A stretch of DNA of 64,000 nt, taken from contig NZ_WUPT01000001.1 in the NCBI RefSeq assembly GCF_009830125.1, positions 434,001 to 498,000 of the forward strand, in the 5' to 3' direction. This document shows, in pieces, positions 19,155 through 28,352 of this stretch. The stretch is from Kangsaoukella pontilimi. Lineage in GTDB: Bacteria > Pseudomonadota > Alphaproteobacteria > Rhodobacterales > Rhodobacteraceae. The notes under the pieces are model-generated. The model did not search any database and was not told the origin of the DNA. It worked only from the letters and a program-made list of their open reading frames with translations. A program made the translations under genes and the position numbers. Position 1 is the first letter of the stretch. Each line of letters begins with the position of its first letter.

Positions 19155-19185
19155 GGCGCCACCCGCGCCACCGGGCCGGGATGCG

Positions 19186-20085
19186 ATGAGCGACTGGATT
19201 CTGTCGCTGGAGGGTACGCCATCCGGCGAAACGCTGGCGCTGATCCTCGCCGTACAGGCGGCATTTCTCCACGCGCTCTTCGGGGCGTTGCAGAAGCGTG
19301 TCACCGACCCTTGGACCGCGCGTTCGGTCATCGACGCCACCTATGCTGCGATGGCGGCACCATTCGCTCTGTTTTACTTTGGCACGCCCGACCCCGCGCT
19401 CTGGCCGCTTCTGGCGATCGCCTGGGTCATCCACCTTGGCTACAAGGCAATGCAGGCGGCGGCGTACAGCGTGGGCGCCTATACGGTCGTCTATCCGGTG
19501 GTGCGGGGGACGGGACCGGTCTTTACGGTCTTCGGAGCGGGGCTTCTCTTCGGAGAGGTCTTCTCAGCGGTACAGTGGCTGGGGGTGGCGGCTCTGGTGG
19601 CGGGCATACTGGGGCTGGCGCTCTATAACCTGAAGCACGTGACGCTGGACAGGGCACGGCTTCCGATGGCGCTTGGGCTGGCGGTGATCACCGGCGGGTT
19701 CGTCGCGGCCTATACAACATGGGACGCCTATGTGATCCGCGCCTTCGAGAACCCATTTGCCTTCCTCGCGTGGTTCTTCTTTCTCGACGGTCTGGCCTTT
19801 CCGGCGATCTACCTCGCCCGGCACCGGGGGCGGCTGCCGCGCCCGCTGAAGCGGCACGCGATCCTCGGCGTTCAGGGAGCCGTCACCGCCTATTTCAGCT
19901 TCGGTGGCATTCTGCTCGCCACGCGTCTCGACAAGGTGGGCGAGGCGGCGGTGCTGCGCGAGACCTCGGTCGTGTTCGCGGCGCTTATCGGCTGGCTGAT
20001 GCTAGGCGAAAAGGTCGGGCCCCGGCGCCTGTCGCTGATGGCCTTGATCGCGCTCGGGGCGGTAATAGTTGAAATGGGCGGCTGA
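19186..20085 (+). CDS. DMT-superfamily (EamA-like) membrane protein
   Basis: A 299-aa polytopic protein, about ten helices in two repeats. The first repeat ends YTVVYPVVRGTGPVFTVFGAG and the second AVLRETSVVFAALIGWLMLGE, both the usual EamA pattern; the glutamate in each repeat's last helices is retained (LLFGEV, MLGEKV). It starts 31 bases after the ftsY stop; an overlapping ATG at 19181 is out of frame. The substrate is unknown. Constant placement between ftsY and yciB in this group, as I recall it, suggests a housekeeping task. Confidence 0.88.
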   Translation: MSDWILSLEGTPSGETLALILAVQAAFLHALFGALQKRVTDPWTARSVIDATYAAMAAPFALFYFGTPDPALWPLLAIAWVIHLGYKAMQAAAYSVGAYTVVYPVVRGTGPVFTVFGAGLLFGEVFSAVQWLGVAALVAGILGLALYNLKHVTLDRARLPMALGLAVITGGFVAAYTTWDAYVIRAFENPFAFLAWFFFLDGLAFPAIYLARHRGRLPRPLKRHAILGVQGAVTAYFSFGGILLATRLDKVGEAAVLRETSVVFAALIGWLMLGEKVGPRRLSLMALIALGAVIVEMGG

Positions 20086-20095
20086 GCGTGGTCTT

Positions 20096-20155
20096 GGGGG
20101 CTCTGCCCCCGCGGCCCGTGGCCGCTCCCCCGGGATATTTGGGGGCCGATAATGA
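20096..20155 (+). repeat. Gene-end repeat, copy 5 (GGGATATTT..CCGATAATG variant)
   Basis: Hairpins GGGGGC TCT GCCCCC (20096-20110) and GCGGCC CGTG GCCGC, then CCCCCGGGATATTTGGGG and GGCCGATAATGAG. The same order and wording recur at 50960-51020. It occupies the gap between the transporter and yciB and may act as a terminator-like structure. Confidence 0.6.
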
Positions 20156-20165
20156 GGCATGATGG

Positions 20166-20774
20166 ATGAGTGAAAAGACGATACCCGGCTGGCTGAAGCA
20201 GACACTGGATCTGGGACCGCCGCTCTTGTTCTTTGTCGCCTATCTTTACATGCGCGACGAGACCTATGCGATCGGCGGGACAGAATATGACGGGTTCATC
20301 GTCGCCGCCGGTATCTTCGTTCCGATCCTGCTGGTGTCGATCGCTGTGCTCTGGATGCTGACGGGCAAGCTCAGCCGGATGCAGGTTTTCACGGCGGTCA
20401 TGGTGGTCGTGTTCGGGGGGCTGACCGTCTGGATGAACGACGAGCGGTTCTTCAAGATGAAGACCACCATCGTCTATGCTGTCTTTGCTGGAATTCTGGG
20501 GATTGGGCTTTTGCAGGGGCGCTCCTACCTCGCATGGGTCATGGCGGAGTTTCTGCCCATGCAGGACGAGGGCTGGATGAAGCTGACGCGGCGGCTGACC
20601 GGTCTTTTTTTGGCACTCGCGGTGGCGAACGAGGTCATCTGGCGGACCATGTCGACGGATGCGTGGGTCAAGATCGAGACCTTCGGATTCCCGATCGCGA
20701 TGTTCCTTTTCCTCTGGCTGCAGATCCTGAGCCTGCAACGGTATATCGAAGAGCCGGTGGACCAGCGGGAATAG
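20166..20774 (+). CDS. yciB: YciB/IspZ family inner membrane protein
   Basis: A 202-aa protein with five to six membrane helices, of the YciB (intracellular septation protein A) family, linked in E. coli to cell envelope and division. Diagnostic stretches are LDLGPPLLFFVAYLY near the start, ERFFKMKTTIVYAVFAGILG in the middle and FLALAVANEVIWRTMSTDAWV near the end. Its length matches the family (about 180-200 aa). The start follows GCATGATGG with only a weak ribosome site. It is downstream of ftsY and an EamA gene. Confidence 0.93.
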   Translation: MSEKTIPGWLKQTLDLGPPLLFFVAYLYMRDETYAIGGTEYDGFIVAAGIFVPILLVSIAVLWMLTGKLSRMQVFTAVMVVVFGGLTVWMNDERFFKMKTTIVYAVFAGILGIGLLQGRSYLAWVMAEFLPMQDEGWMKLTRRLTGLFLALAVANEVIWRTMSTDAWVKIETFGFPIAMFLFLWLQILSLQRYIEEPVDQRE

Positions 20775-20846
20775 CCTCTGGCGCGTCCGGAAGGACATGA
20801 TCATTCAAAAATGATATGTATTCCTCCGAAGCAAGGGGGACGGATC

Positions 20847-21797
20847 ATGACGGGAAATGGTCGACTACCGCAACTCGACGGGCGCCACATGACTTGCGGC
20901 GGCGGTTTCGAGACCTGGCTGCAATATGTGGACGGGTTCGAGCTGAGGCATTTCTGCGCCTTCGAGTTGCTGAACGACCCGCGCGGGCGCGATTGCCTCG
21001 CCGACTATCACCGGAAGCTGGTCGAAGCTGCTGTTGGAAACGGCTTCGGAGTGATCAACGAGGGTCTTCATTATCGGGCAAGCCGCGATTGGGGCGAGCT
21101 TATCGGCTTTTCCCGCGAGGCTCTGGAAGAGATCAACATTCGTGGTATCGAGTTTTATCGCGATTTCGCGCGCGAATACGAGAGCCCCGAGACGCCTATG
21201 CTTGTGGGCGGCGTAATCGGACCGCGCGGCGATGCCTATAATGTCGGGCGGACCCCGGACGCTGCCGAAGCCGAAGAGTATCACGCGGAGCAAATCGCGA
21301 CCTTCAAGAAAGCGGGCGCCGACATTGTCACCGCTGCGACCTTTTCGAGCGTCGAAGAGGCGATCGGCCTTTCTCGCGCGGCCAAGGCTGCGGGGATGCC
21401 TGTCGTGATCTCGTTCTTCGTGGCGCGGGGCGGGCGGCTCAAGGGCGGCGAATCGCTGGAGGAGGCAATCGGAAAGGTCGACGCCGCGACCGGGAATGCG
21501 CCTGCCTACTACATGATCAACTGCACGCACCCCACGGAGTTCACGCCGGGCCTCGACGATGGGGCGTGGACCCGGCGCCTCGGAGGGTTCATGCCGAATG
21601 CGGTGGCGATGGAGACGCTCGACCTCTGCAAGCTTGGTCATCTCGAAGACGGTGACCCGGAAGAGTTGGGCGGCCAGATGGCGGAGCTCGCCCGCCGATT
21701 TCCTCATATCAACGTATGGGGCGGCTGCTGTGGAACCGATGGCCGGCATATCGGCGAGATTACCCGGCAGGTTGCCGGGGCCCGGGCGCATGTCTGA
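20847..21797 (+). CDS. Homocysteine/betaine S-methyltransferase family protein
   Basis: A 316-aa zinc-dependent methyltransferase of the homocysteine S-methyltransferase (pfam S-methyl_trans) type, which moves a methyl group from a donor such as betaine, DMSP or S-methylmethionine to a thiol. Zn-binding cysteines are visible in YMINCTHPTEF (one) and GGCCGTDGRHI (two adjacent) at the end. The loop MLVGGVIGPRGDAYN lies in the N-terminal barrel. ATG 20847 follows AAGGGGGACGGATC. The protein is shorter than mammalian BHMT (about 400 aa) and matches bacterial single-domain forms. It is monocistronic. Donor unknown, so no symbol is given. Confidence 0.88.
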   Translation: MTGNGRLPQLDGRHMTCGGGFETWLQYVDGFELRHFCAFELLNDPRGRDCLADYHRKLVEAAVGNGFGVINEGLHYRASRDWGELIGFSREALEEINIRGIEFYRDFAREYESPETPMLVGGVIGPRGDAYNVGRTPDAAEAEEYHAEQIATFKKAGADIVTAATFSSVEEAIGLSRAAKAAGMPVVISFFVARGGRLKGGESLEEAIGKVDAATGNAPAYYMINCTHPTEFTPGLDDGAWTRRLGGFMPNAVAMETLDLCKLGHLEDGDPEELGGQMAELARRFPHINVWGGCCGTDGRHIGEITRQVAGARAHV

Positions 21798-21824
21798 GCG
21801 GGTCGTCCAGTGAGCTGAGCGTAT

Positions 21825-22118
21825 CTATCGGAACGCGGCGAGGCGGTCGCCCGCCTTTTCCACCATCAGAAGAGTGGCGCTGTCGAGCCGGTCGAAGAAG
21901 CGCAGGCCCGCATGGCCCTTGCGGGACCAGTGGACCAGCGCCTTGACTTCGACGCCGTCGATCCAGAGCCGGACGGCGGTACCGGGCAGAAGATGTTCGG
22001 GGCAGGCGATCTTGGCACCGTCGCGCGAGATATCGAGAAGCGATGTTTCCAGCAGAAGATCGTCCACCGTCAGCCCTACGGTCACCTGCGTTTCCCGACG
22101 GTTGGGTCTGTAGTCCAT
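21825..22118 (-). CDS. PilZ domain protein
   Basis: A 97-aa single PilZ domain. The c-di-GMP signature is present: RPNRR at residues 4-8 for the RxxxR arm and DISRDGAKIACP for the (D/N)xSxxG strand. The rest (LPGTAVRLWIDGVEVKALVHW) follows the PilZ barrel. It would bind c-di-GMP and regulate an unknown partner. It stands alone, convergent with the methyltransferase gene, with no flagellar or cellulose genes nearby. Confidence 0.88.
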   Translation of the reverse strand: MDYRPNRRETQVTVGLTVDDLLLETSLLDISRDGAKIACPEHLLPGTAVRLWIDGVEVKALVHWSRKGHAGLRFFDRLDSATLLMVEKAGDRLAAFR

Positions 22119-22178
22119 GCGCCCGCTCTTTCCCTTCGCCGGGAAACTAGTGGCGCCGGGTTAACAGCGGGTTTCGTC

Positions 22179-22892
22179 TCAGCGATATCCGAACATCGCC
22201 TCGTTGGCGCGGGCCTTTTCCTCGGGCGAGAGCTTGCGGTTCCGAAGCTCTTCGTGAAGCCCTTTGCCCCGTACCACCGCCGGGCGGTTTGCCACGGTGT
22301 CCAGCCAGCGGGCAAAATGCGGCTTGTCTTCGATCGTCTGCTCCTGGCCTTTCCAGTTCTGCGCCCAGGGCCAGATCGCCATGTCGGCAATGGAATAGTC
22401 GGCGCCTGCCACGAATTCGTTCTGGGCAAGCTGACGGTCGAGCACGCCGTAAAGCCGCCCGACCTCGTTCCGGTAGCGGTCCTGCGCATAGGGCAGCACC
22501 TGTGGCGTCTCCAGGCCGGGGGCGTATTTCAGAAAGTGATGTGCCTGACCGGCCATCGGCCCGACCGCACCCATCTGCCACATCAGCCATTGGTCGACCG
22601 CGATGCGCGCACGCTCGGTTGCACCGCCAAAGGTGCCGGTCTTGCGGGCGAGATATTGCAGGATCGCACCGGATTCGAAGATCGAGATCGGGCGACCGTC
22701 GGGACCCTCGGGATCGACTATGGCGGGCATCCGGCCGTTTGGGGAGAGCTTCAGAAACTCCGGCGCACGCTGCTCGCCCTTTCCGATATCGACGAGCTTG
22801 ACGGTGTAGGGCAGGCCCATTTCTTCAAGGGCGATGCTGACTTTCCAGCCGTTTGGTGTGGGCCAGTAGTAAAGCTCGATCGTGGCGGTCAT
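22179..22892 (-). CDS. Glutathione S-transferase family protein (nu-class-like)
   Basis: A 237-aa GST with an N-terminal thioredoxin-like domain (IELYYWPTPNGWKVSIALEE, residues 5-24), the glutathione-contact segment NGRMPAIVDPEGPDGRP..SIFESGAILQYLA, and an all-helical C-terminal domain with NEFVAGADYSIADMAIWPW. The TPNGWK start recalls the YghU/YfcG nu class, which reduces disulfides rather than conjugating. ATG 22892 was set by the N-terminus. The divergent agmatinase gene starts 120 bases away. Confidence 0.9.
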   Translation of the reverse strand: MTATIELYYWPTPNGWKVSIALEEMGLPYTVKLVDIGKGEQRAPEFLKLSPNGRMPAIVDPEGPDGRPISIFESGAILQYLARKTGTFGGATERARIAVDQWLMWQMGAVGPMAGQAHHFLKYAPGLETPQVLPYAQDRYRNEVGRLYGVLDRQLAQNEFVAGADYSIADMAIWPWAQNWKGQEQTIEDKPHFARWLDTVANRPAVVRGKGLHEELRNRKLSPEEKARANEAMFGYR

Positions 22893-23011
22893 GGTCGGTT
22901 CGGTCCTGTTCGCTGCGCCCTTCTGATAGTGGGGCGGGGCGCGGCGGATGCAAGTGCCGCTCGCCAAAACGTGTGGGATTGGTAATCTGGCAAAAACGCG
23001 GGAGGCATCGG

Positions 23012-23959
23012 ATGGCGCATGGATACGAGACAGGCAGGCTGAACCTGCCCTTCGTGGGGATCGCGACATTCGCCAAGTCGCCCTACGTGCCGGACTGGAA
23101 TGCGATCGACGCCGATGTGGCGATCCTGGGCGCGCCCTTCGATTTCGGCACCCAGTGGCGGCCGGGCGCGCGGTTCGGGCCACGTGCCATTCGCGATGCC
23201 TCGACGCTCTTCTCCTTCGGTCACGCGGGCGCCTACGATCACGAGGATGACGTGACCTATCTCGACGGGGTTCGGATGGTCGATCTCGGGGATGCCGATA
23301 TCATTCACACCGACACCGAGACGAGCCACGCGAATATCGAGGCTGGCGTGCGCGCGATCCTCGACGCGGGCGCCCTTCCGGTGGTGCTGGGCGGCGACCA
23401 TTCCGTCAATATCCCCTGTATCCGCGCCTTTCGCGACGAGGCGCCGATCCATATCGTCCAGATCGACGCCCATCTCGATTTCGTGGACGAGCGCCACGGG
23501 GTGCGTCACGGCCACGGAAACCCGATGCGGCGCGCGTCCGAGGAGGCGCATGTCGAAGGCCTCTCGCAGTTCGGCATAAGGAACGTCTCGTCCACGGCAC
23601 GGGAAGGCTATGAGGATGCGCGGGCGCGCGGCTCGGACATCCTGTCGGTCAGGCAAATCCGGGCGCTCGGGACCGAAGCCGTGCTGGCGCGCATCCCTGA
23701 GGGCAAACGGTACTACCTCACCATCGACATCGACGGGTTCGACCCGTCCATCGCACCCGGGACGGGGACGCCGTCACATGGCGGGTTTCTCTATTACGAG
23801 GTGCTGGAACTTCTGGCGGGGCTGGCCAAGCGGGGCGAGATCGTGGGCATCGATCTTGTCGAGGTGGCGCCGGATTACGACCGGACGGGCACGACGGCTA
23901 TTCTTGCGGCGCAGGTTCTTCTGAACGTGATCGGGCGGGTCTTTCACGCAAGGCGCTGA
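23012..23959 (+). CDS. speB: Agmatinase (ureohydrolase family)
   Basis: A 315-aa binuclear-manganese hydrolase, agmatine to putrescine + urea by family. Metal ligands are in LGGDHSVN, QIDAHLDFVDE and TIDIDGFDPSIAPGTGTP, and the N-terminus has GAPFDFGTQWRPGARFGPRAI. GGAGG lies 7 bases before ATG 23012. Other substrates (guanidinobutyrate, proclavaminate) are possible in this family; the residues do not separate them by eye. Confidence 0.88.
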   Translation: MAHGYETGRLNLPFVGIATFAKSPYVPDWNAIDADVAILGAPFDFGTQWRPGARFGPRAIRDASTLFSFGHAGAYDHEDDVTYLDGVRMVDLGDADIIHTDTETSHANIEAGVRAILDAGALPVVLGGDHSVNIPCIRAFRDEAPIHIVQIDAHLDFVDERHGVRHGHGNPMRRASEEAHVEGLSQFGIRNVSSTAREGYEDARARGSDILSVRQIRALGTEAVLARIPEGKRYYLTIDIDGFDPSIAPGTGTPSHGGFLYYEVLELLAGLAKRGEIVGIDLVEVAPDYDRTGTTAILAAQVLLNVIGRVFHARR

Positions 23960-24163
23960 GCGCCGCGATCGGGTTGCGCTCGGCTGCGCCGATCGCGGTA
24001 ATCGGATGCCGCGGGCATCCGACCGGGGCGAGGGGGCGTCCCGCCCCCTCGCGCTCCCCCTGGGAGTATTTCTGCCAAGAAGAAAGCGCTTTGGCGGCGT
24101 CTGCCGATGAGGCCCTGCGCGCAGCGGCGTCTTGACGGGACGCGCGGCAGGGCGTAGCGACGT
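23960..24163. other. Non-coding gap before the metZ leader
   Basis: No gene seen. It contains short GC hairpins (GATGCCGCGGGCATC at 24005-24019) and the repeat element at 24029-24084; the remainder leads into the SAM-II aptamer. Any metZ promoter should lie between about 24085 and 24160. Confidence 0.6.
24029..24084 (+). repeat. Gene-end repeat, copy 6
   Basis: The hairpin CGAGGGGGC GTCCC GCCCCCTCG (24029-24051) is followed by CTCCCCCTGGGAGTATTT (ending 24071) and CTGCCAAGAAGAA (ending 24084). It is the same hairpin, GGGAGTATTT, AGAAGAA order as the other copies, here downstream of speB. Confidence 0.65.
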
Positions 24164-24222
24164 TGAGTGGCGATTTGTACACCGGATTGCGGGCCACGTT
24201 AAACATTCCGCTAAAGAGGTCA
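24164..24222 (+). promoter_or_regulatory. SAM-II riboswitch aptamer upstream of metZ
   Basis: Matches the SAM-II consensus: P1 arm GTGGC (24167-24171), the invariant GATTTG, CGGATTGCG, the P1 return GCCAC (24193-24197), then CACGTTAAA and CGCTAAAGAGG. The loop CGGA (24183-24186) can pair with TCCG (24207-24210), giving the H-type pseudoknot of this class. A terminator and the metZ start follow, so S-adenosylmethionine is expected to repress this methionine-synthesis gene. Confidence 0.92.
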
Positions 24223-24234
24223 GGGACGGCAATC

Positions 24235-24266
24235 GCCCCCGGCGCTCATGCGGTGGGGGCTTTTTT
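24235..24266 (+). terminator. Terminator/attenuator between the SAM-II aptamer and metZ
   Basis: GCCCCC (24235-24240) pairs with GGGGGC (24255-24260), with an inner CGC/GCG extension, followed by TTTTTT. It sits 13 bases after the aptamer and 20 bases before the metZ ATG, so read-through is probably set by the riboswitch. Confidence 0.85.
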
Positions 24267-24286
24267 ATTGGAGGGGGTTCCCTTTC

Positions 24287-25468
24287 ATGTCGGACGACTG
24301 GAACAAAAGAACGAAACTTGTCCATGCCGGGACGCGCCGCTCGCAATATGGCGAGGTGTCGGAGGCGATCTTTCTCACACAGGGCTTTGTCTATGACACT
24401 GCCGAAGCGGCGGCCGCGCGCTTCGAGGCCGCGGGCGAGGACGAGTTCATCTATGCCCGCTACGGCAACCCTACCGTCGCAATGTTCGAGGAACGCATCG
24501 CCGCGCTTGAAGGGGCAGAAGACGCGTTCGCAACGGCAAGTGGCATGGCAGCGGTCAATGCCGCGCTGACCGCGATGCTGAAGGCCGGCGATCATGTGGT
24601 CTCGTCCCGCGCCCTCTTTGGCTCTTGCCTGTACATTCTGGAAGAGGTTCTGACCCGCTATGGGGTCGAGGTGACCTTTGTCGACGGCACCGATCTGGAC
24701 CAGTGGCGCGCCGCTATGCGCCCCGATACCCGCGCCGTCTTCCTCGAGACCGTCTCGAACCCGACGCTTGAAGTGATCGACCTGAAAGCGGTCGCCGAGA
24801 TCGCGCATGGGGTGGGCGCCACCGTCGTCGTCGACAACGTCTTTGCCACGCCGGTCTTCAACAATGCCATGGCGCTCGGCGCCGATGTGGTCGTCTATTC
24901 CGCCACCAAGCATATCGACGGGCAGGGGCGGGTGCTGGGCGGTGTCATCCTCGGCACGAAGGAATTCATCCGAAAGACCGCCGAGCCCTACATCAAGCAT
25001 ACCGGCGGCGCGATGAGCCCGTTCACAGCCTGGGTCCTGCTCAAGGGTCTGGAAACGCTTGATCTTCGGGTCCGCGCACAGGCCGATAGCGCGCGCGCGA
25101 TCGCCGAGCGCTTCGAGGGCCACGAGAAGCTCGCCCGCGTTCTCTACCCGGAACTGGCCTCGCATCCACAGCACGCTGTCGCTGCGGCGCAGATGGAGCG
25201 GGGCGGCACGGTCGTATCGCTCGACCTCAAGGGCGGCCGCGAGGCGGCGTTCCGCTTCCTGAACGGGCTCGACATCGTGACGATCTCGAACAACCTCGGC
25301 GATGCGAAGTCCATCATCACCCATCCCGCCACGACGACGCATCAGCGCCTGACACAAGAGCAGCGCGATGCGCTCGGGATCGGGGACGGGCTGGTCCGGC
25401 TCTCGGTCGGGATCGAGGCGACGGAGGATCTGATCGCGGATATCGCGCGGGCGCTTGACGGGGCATGA
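24287..25468 (+). CDS. metZ: O-succinylhomoserine sulfhydrylase
   Basis: A 393-aa PLP enzyme of the Cys/Met metabolism family, forming homocysteine from an acylated homoserine and sulfide. The PLP lysine is Lys208 in YSATKHIDGQGRVLGG, and the N-terminal KLVHAGTRRSQYGEVSEAIF and ARYGNPTVAMFEERIA are typical of MetZ. The C-terminal ISNNLGDAKSIITHPATTTH is also diagnostic. ATG 24287 is preceded by GGAGGGGGTTCCCTTTC. Control by the SAM-II riboswitch supports a methionine role. Its stop overlaps the next gene. Confidence 0.95.
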   Translation: MSDDWNKRTKLVHAGTRRSQYGEVSEAIFLTQGFVYDTAEAAAARFEAAGEDEFIYARYGNPTVAMFEERIAALEGAEDAFATASGMAAVNAALTAMLKAGDHVVSSRALFGSCLYILEEVLTRYGVEVTFVDGTDLDQWRAAMRPDTRAVFLETVSNPTLEVIDLKAVAEIAHGVGATVVVDNVFATPVFNNAMALGADVVVYSATKHIDGQGRVLGGVILGTKEFIRKTAEPYIKHTGGAMSPFTAWVLLKGLETLDLRVRAQADSARAIAERFEGHEKLARVLYPELASHPQHAVAAAQMERGGTVVSLDLKGGREAAFRFLNGLDIVTISNNLGDAKSIITHPATTTHQRLTQEQRDALGIGDGLVRLSVGIEATEDLIADIARALDGA

Positions 25469-26196
25469 AACCCTTCCTCGTGATCCAGCTTCGCCCCGAG
25501 GACGAGGCCGCCGATGGCGAATACGAGGCGTTCCTGAAGAAGGGCGGTCTTGCGCCTGACCGCGTGCGCCGGATCAGACTGGATCAGGCACCGTTGCCGG
25601 CGCTCGCGCTCGACGACTATGCCGGCGTTATCGTGGGCGGTGGCCCCGGCTGCGTCAGCGATGACCCCGCCGAAAAGGACCCCATCGAGGCGCGGGTCGA
25701 GGCGGATTGCCTGTCGATCATGCCCGAGATCACGTCGCGCGACATGCCCTTTCTCGGCTGCTGCTACGGGATCGGCATTCTGGCGCACCACCTGGGCGCC
25801 GAAGTGTCCAAGGCGCGCTATGGCGAGCCGGTCGGGCCGGTCGAATGCCGGGTGACCGAGGAGGGGGCAAGGGACCCGCTTCTTGAAGGTTTGCCGCCGG
25901 TCTTCGACACGCTGGTCGGACATAAGGAGGCCGTTCAGGCCCTGCCCGAGGGCACCGTGCACCTGATGGCGTCCGGTCCCTGCCCATTCCAGATGATCCG
26001 GCACGGGCAGAACGTCTACGCGACCCAGTTCCACCCCGAAGCCGACGGACAGGTCTTTGCCGACCGTATCCGCATCTACAAGAACCGCGGCTATTTCGAT
26101 CCATCCGAAGCCGAGGCCCTGACCCGTCGTGTGATGGACAGCGACGTCACCCAGCCCGAGCGCATCCTGCGGCGTTTTGTAACCCGCTACGGGTGA
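25465..26196 (+). CDS. Class I glutamine amidotransferase-like protein
   Basis: A 243-aa protein with the class I GATase triad: nucleophile Cys in LGCCYGIGIL (residues about 91-100) and the His-Glu pair in TQFHPEADG. It resembles the stand-alone 'GMP synthase-glutamine amidotransferase domain' proteins rather than GuaA itself, since no synthetase domain follows. ATGA overlap with metZ shows translational coupling, so it also falls under the SAM-II switch. The acceptor of the ammonia or the gamma-glutamyl substrate is unknown. Confidence 0.87.
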   Translation: MKPFLVIQLRPEDEAADGEYEAFLKKGGLAPDRVRRIRLDQAPLPALALDDYAGVIVGGGPGCVSDDPAEKDPIEARVEADCLSIMPEITSRDMPFLGCCYGIGILAHHLGAEVSKARYGEPVGPVECRVTEEGARDPLLEGLPPVFDTLVGHKEAVQALPEGTVHLMASGPCPFQMIRHGQNVYATQFHPEADGQVFADRIRIYKNRGYFDPSEAEALTRRVMDSDVTQPERILRRFVTRYG

Positions 26197-26290
26197 TCCG
26201 TCGGGGCAGGCCATTCGTAAACCTTGCGTGAAGAAATTGGACATACGCGTCGGAAGGCTTACCTACGCGGTTCCTGCAAGGAGACGGGCA

Positions 26291-27390
<1,100 letters not shown>

Positions 27391-27391
<1 letters not shown>

Positions 27392-27538
27392 GGCCCGGTC
27401 CACCTGAAAGGTGGTCAAGGGTCCGGTGGACCTTTGAAGGGCCGAACGGGCGGAGCCCCGGCACAGGCCCGGTCCACCTGAAAGGTGGTCAAGGGTCCGG
27501 TGGACCTTTGAAGGGCCGAACGGGCGGAGCCCCGGCGC
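27391..27538 (+). repeat. Two tandem 74-bp direct repeats
   Basis: Units at 27391-27464 and 27465-27538 begin AGGCCCGGTCCACCTGAAAG and differ by one base near the end (GCAC versus GCGC); a third unit starts (AGGCCC) and stops. Each unit contains the inverted repeat GGTCCACC ... GGTGGACC and the box GGGCGGAGCCCC. The first unit begins at the last base of folE2. A diverged single unit lies at 3026-3097. Confidence 0.92.
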
Positions 27539-27761
27539 AGGCCCAATATAACGGCAGTTCCCTTTTGTGTGCCTCCCTGCTCTTGAAAGACTCGGTGGAT
27601 TTCTGAACAGGCATTCGCGTTCTTCTTGGCGAAAATACTCCCGCCGGAGGCACAAATCGCCGCGAAGCGGCCCACGGCGACATGCGCAGCATGGCGCAAA
27701 CCTCCGATTTTCCGACAGAAGCCGCTTTCCGTCCCGTTCAGACCTCATTAACCTCGCCGCC
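27539..27761. other. Non-coding gap with inverted repeat element, copy 7
   Basis: No gene seen. TTCTTCTTGGCGAAAATACTCCCG at 27620-27643 is the gene-end repeat in reverse orientation (its complement reads GGGAGTATTTTCGCCAAGAAGAA), followed by CCGGAGGC. The rest is unremarkable up to the DUF6151 start. Confidence 0.6.
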
Positions 27762-28352
27762 ATGACGAAGAGGGCGCAAAACTGGTCCTGTGACTGCGGT
27801 GCATTCCGGCTGACCGTCGAGACGGGCGGCGGCACGCGGGCGATGTGTTATTGCAAGGATTGCCAGGCCTTCGCGCGTGCCCTTGGCAAGACCGCGATGC
27901 TCGATGCGCAGGGCGGCAGCGACCTTTATCAGGTCGCGCCCCAGCAGGTCCGGATCGAGGCGGGCGCCGCACATCTTCGCGTTCTTCGCCTGAGCGAGAA
28001 AGGCCCGTTCCGCTGGTACGCGGGCTGCTGTGATACGCCGGTCGCCAACACGTGGTCGAGCCGCGCGCTTCCTTTCGCGACGATGATGTCGCTCCGTTTC
28101 GAGGACCCGGCCGCACTCGGCCCCGTGGCGGTACAGGCGTTCCGCCGCGACGCCATAGGCTATGTCGAGCGCGAAGGCGGTGGCATGGGCAGGCTCTATG
28201 CCGAGTTCGGCCGGCGGGTTCTGTCGTCCTACTTGACCGGAGGCTGGCGGAAGGCACCCTTCTTCGACGGATCGGGCGCGCCTTTGTCTGAGCCCCGCAC
28301 GCTCGACGCGGAGGAGCGCAGCCGCGCCTATGACGCGGAGCAGACCGTTTGA
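27762..28352 (+). CDS. DUF6151 / GFA-like cysteine-rich protein
   Basis: A 196-aa protein with a zinc-binding, GFA-like (glutathione-dependent formaldehyde-activating) fold. Cysteines occur as CDCG (residues 10-13), CYCKDC (about 29-34) and GCCDTP (about 86-91), spaced as in the GFA/Mss4 beta-tent, where they hold Zn. I recognise the length and motif set as like DUF6151. It has no signal peptide. ATG 27762 was chosen by content; no strong ribosome site is seen. Its stop overlaps the trkH start (TTGA). Confidence 0.8.
   Translation: MTKRAQNWSCDCGAFRLTVETGGGTRAMCYCKDCQAFARALGKTAMLDAQGGSDLYQVAPQQVRIEAGAAHLRVLRLSEKGPFRWYAGCCDTPVANTWSSRALPFATMMSLRFEDPAALGPVAVQAFRRDAIGYVEREGGGMGRLYAEFGRRVLSSYLTGGWRKAPFFDGSGAPLSEPRTLDAEERSRAYDAEQTV

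Noticed and set aside
26197-26290. Zur operator before folE2
   Set aside because: FolE2 is often zinc-regulated, but no convincing palindrome of the Zur type was visible.
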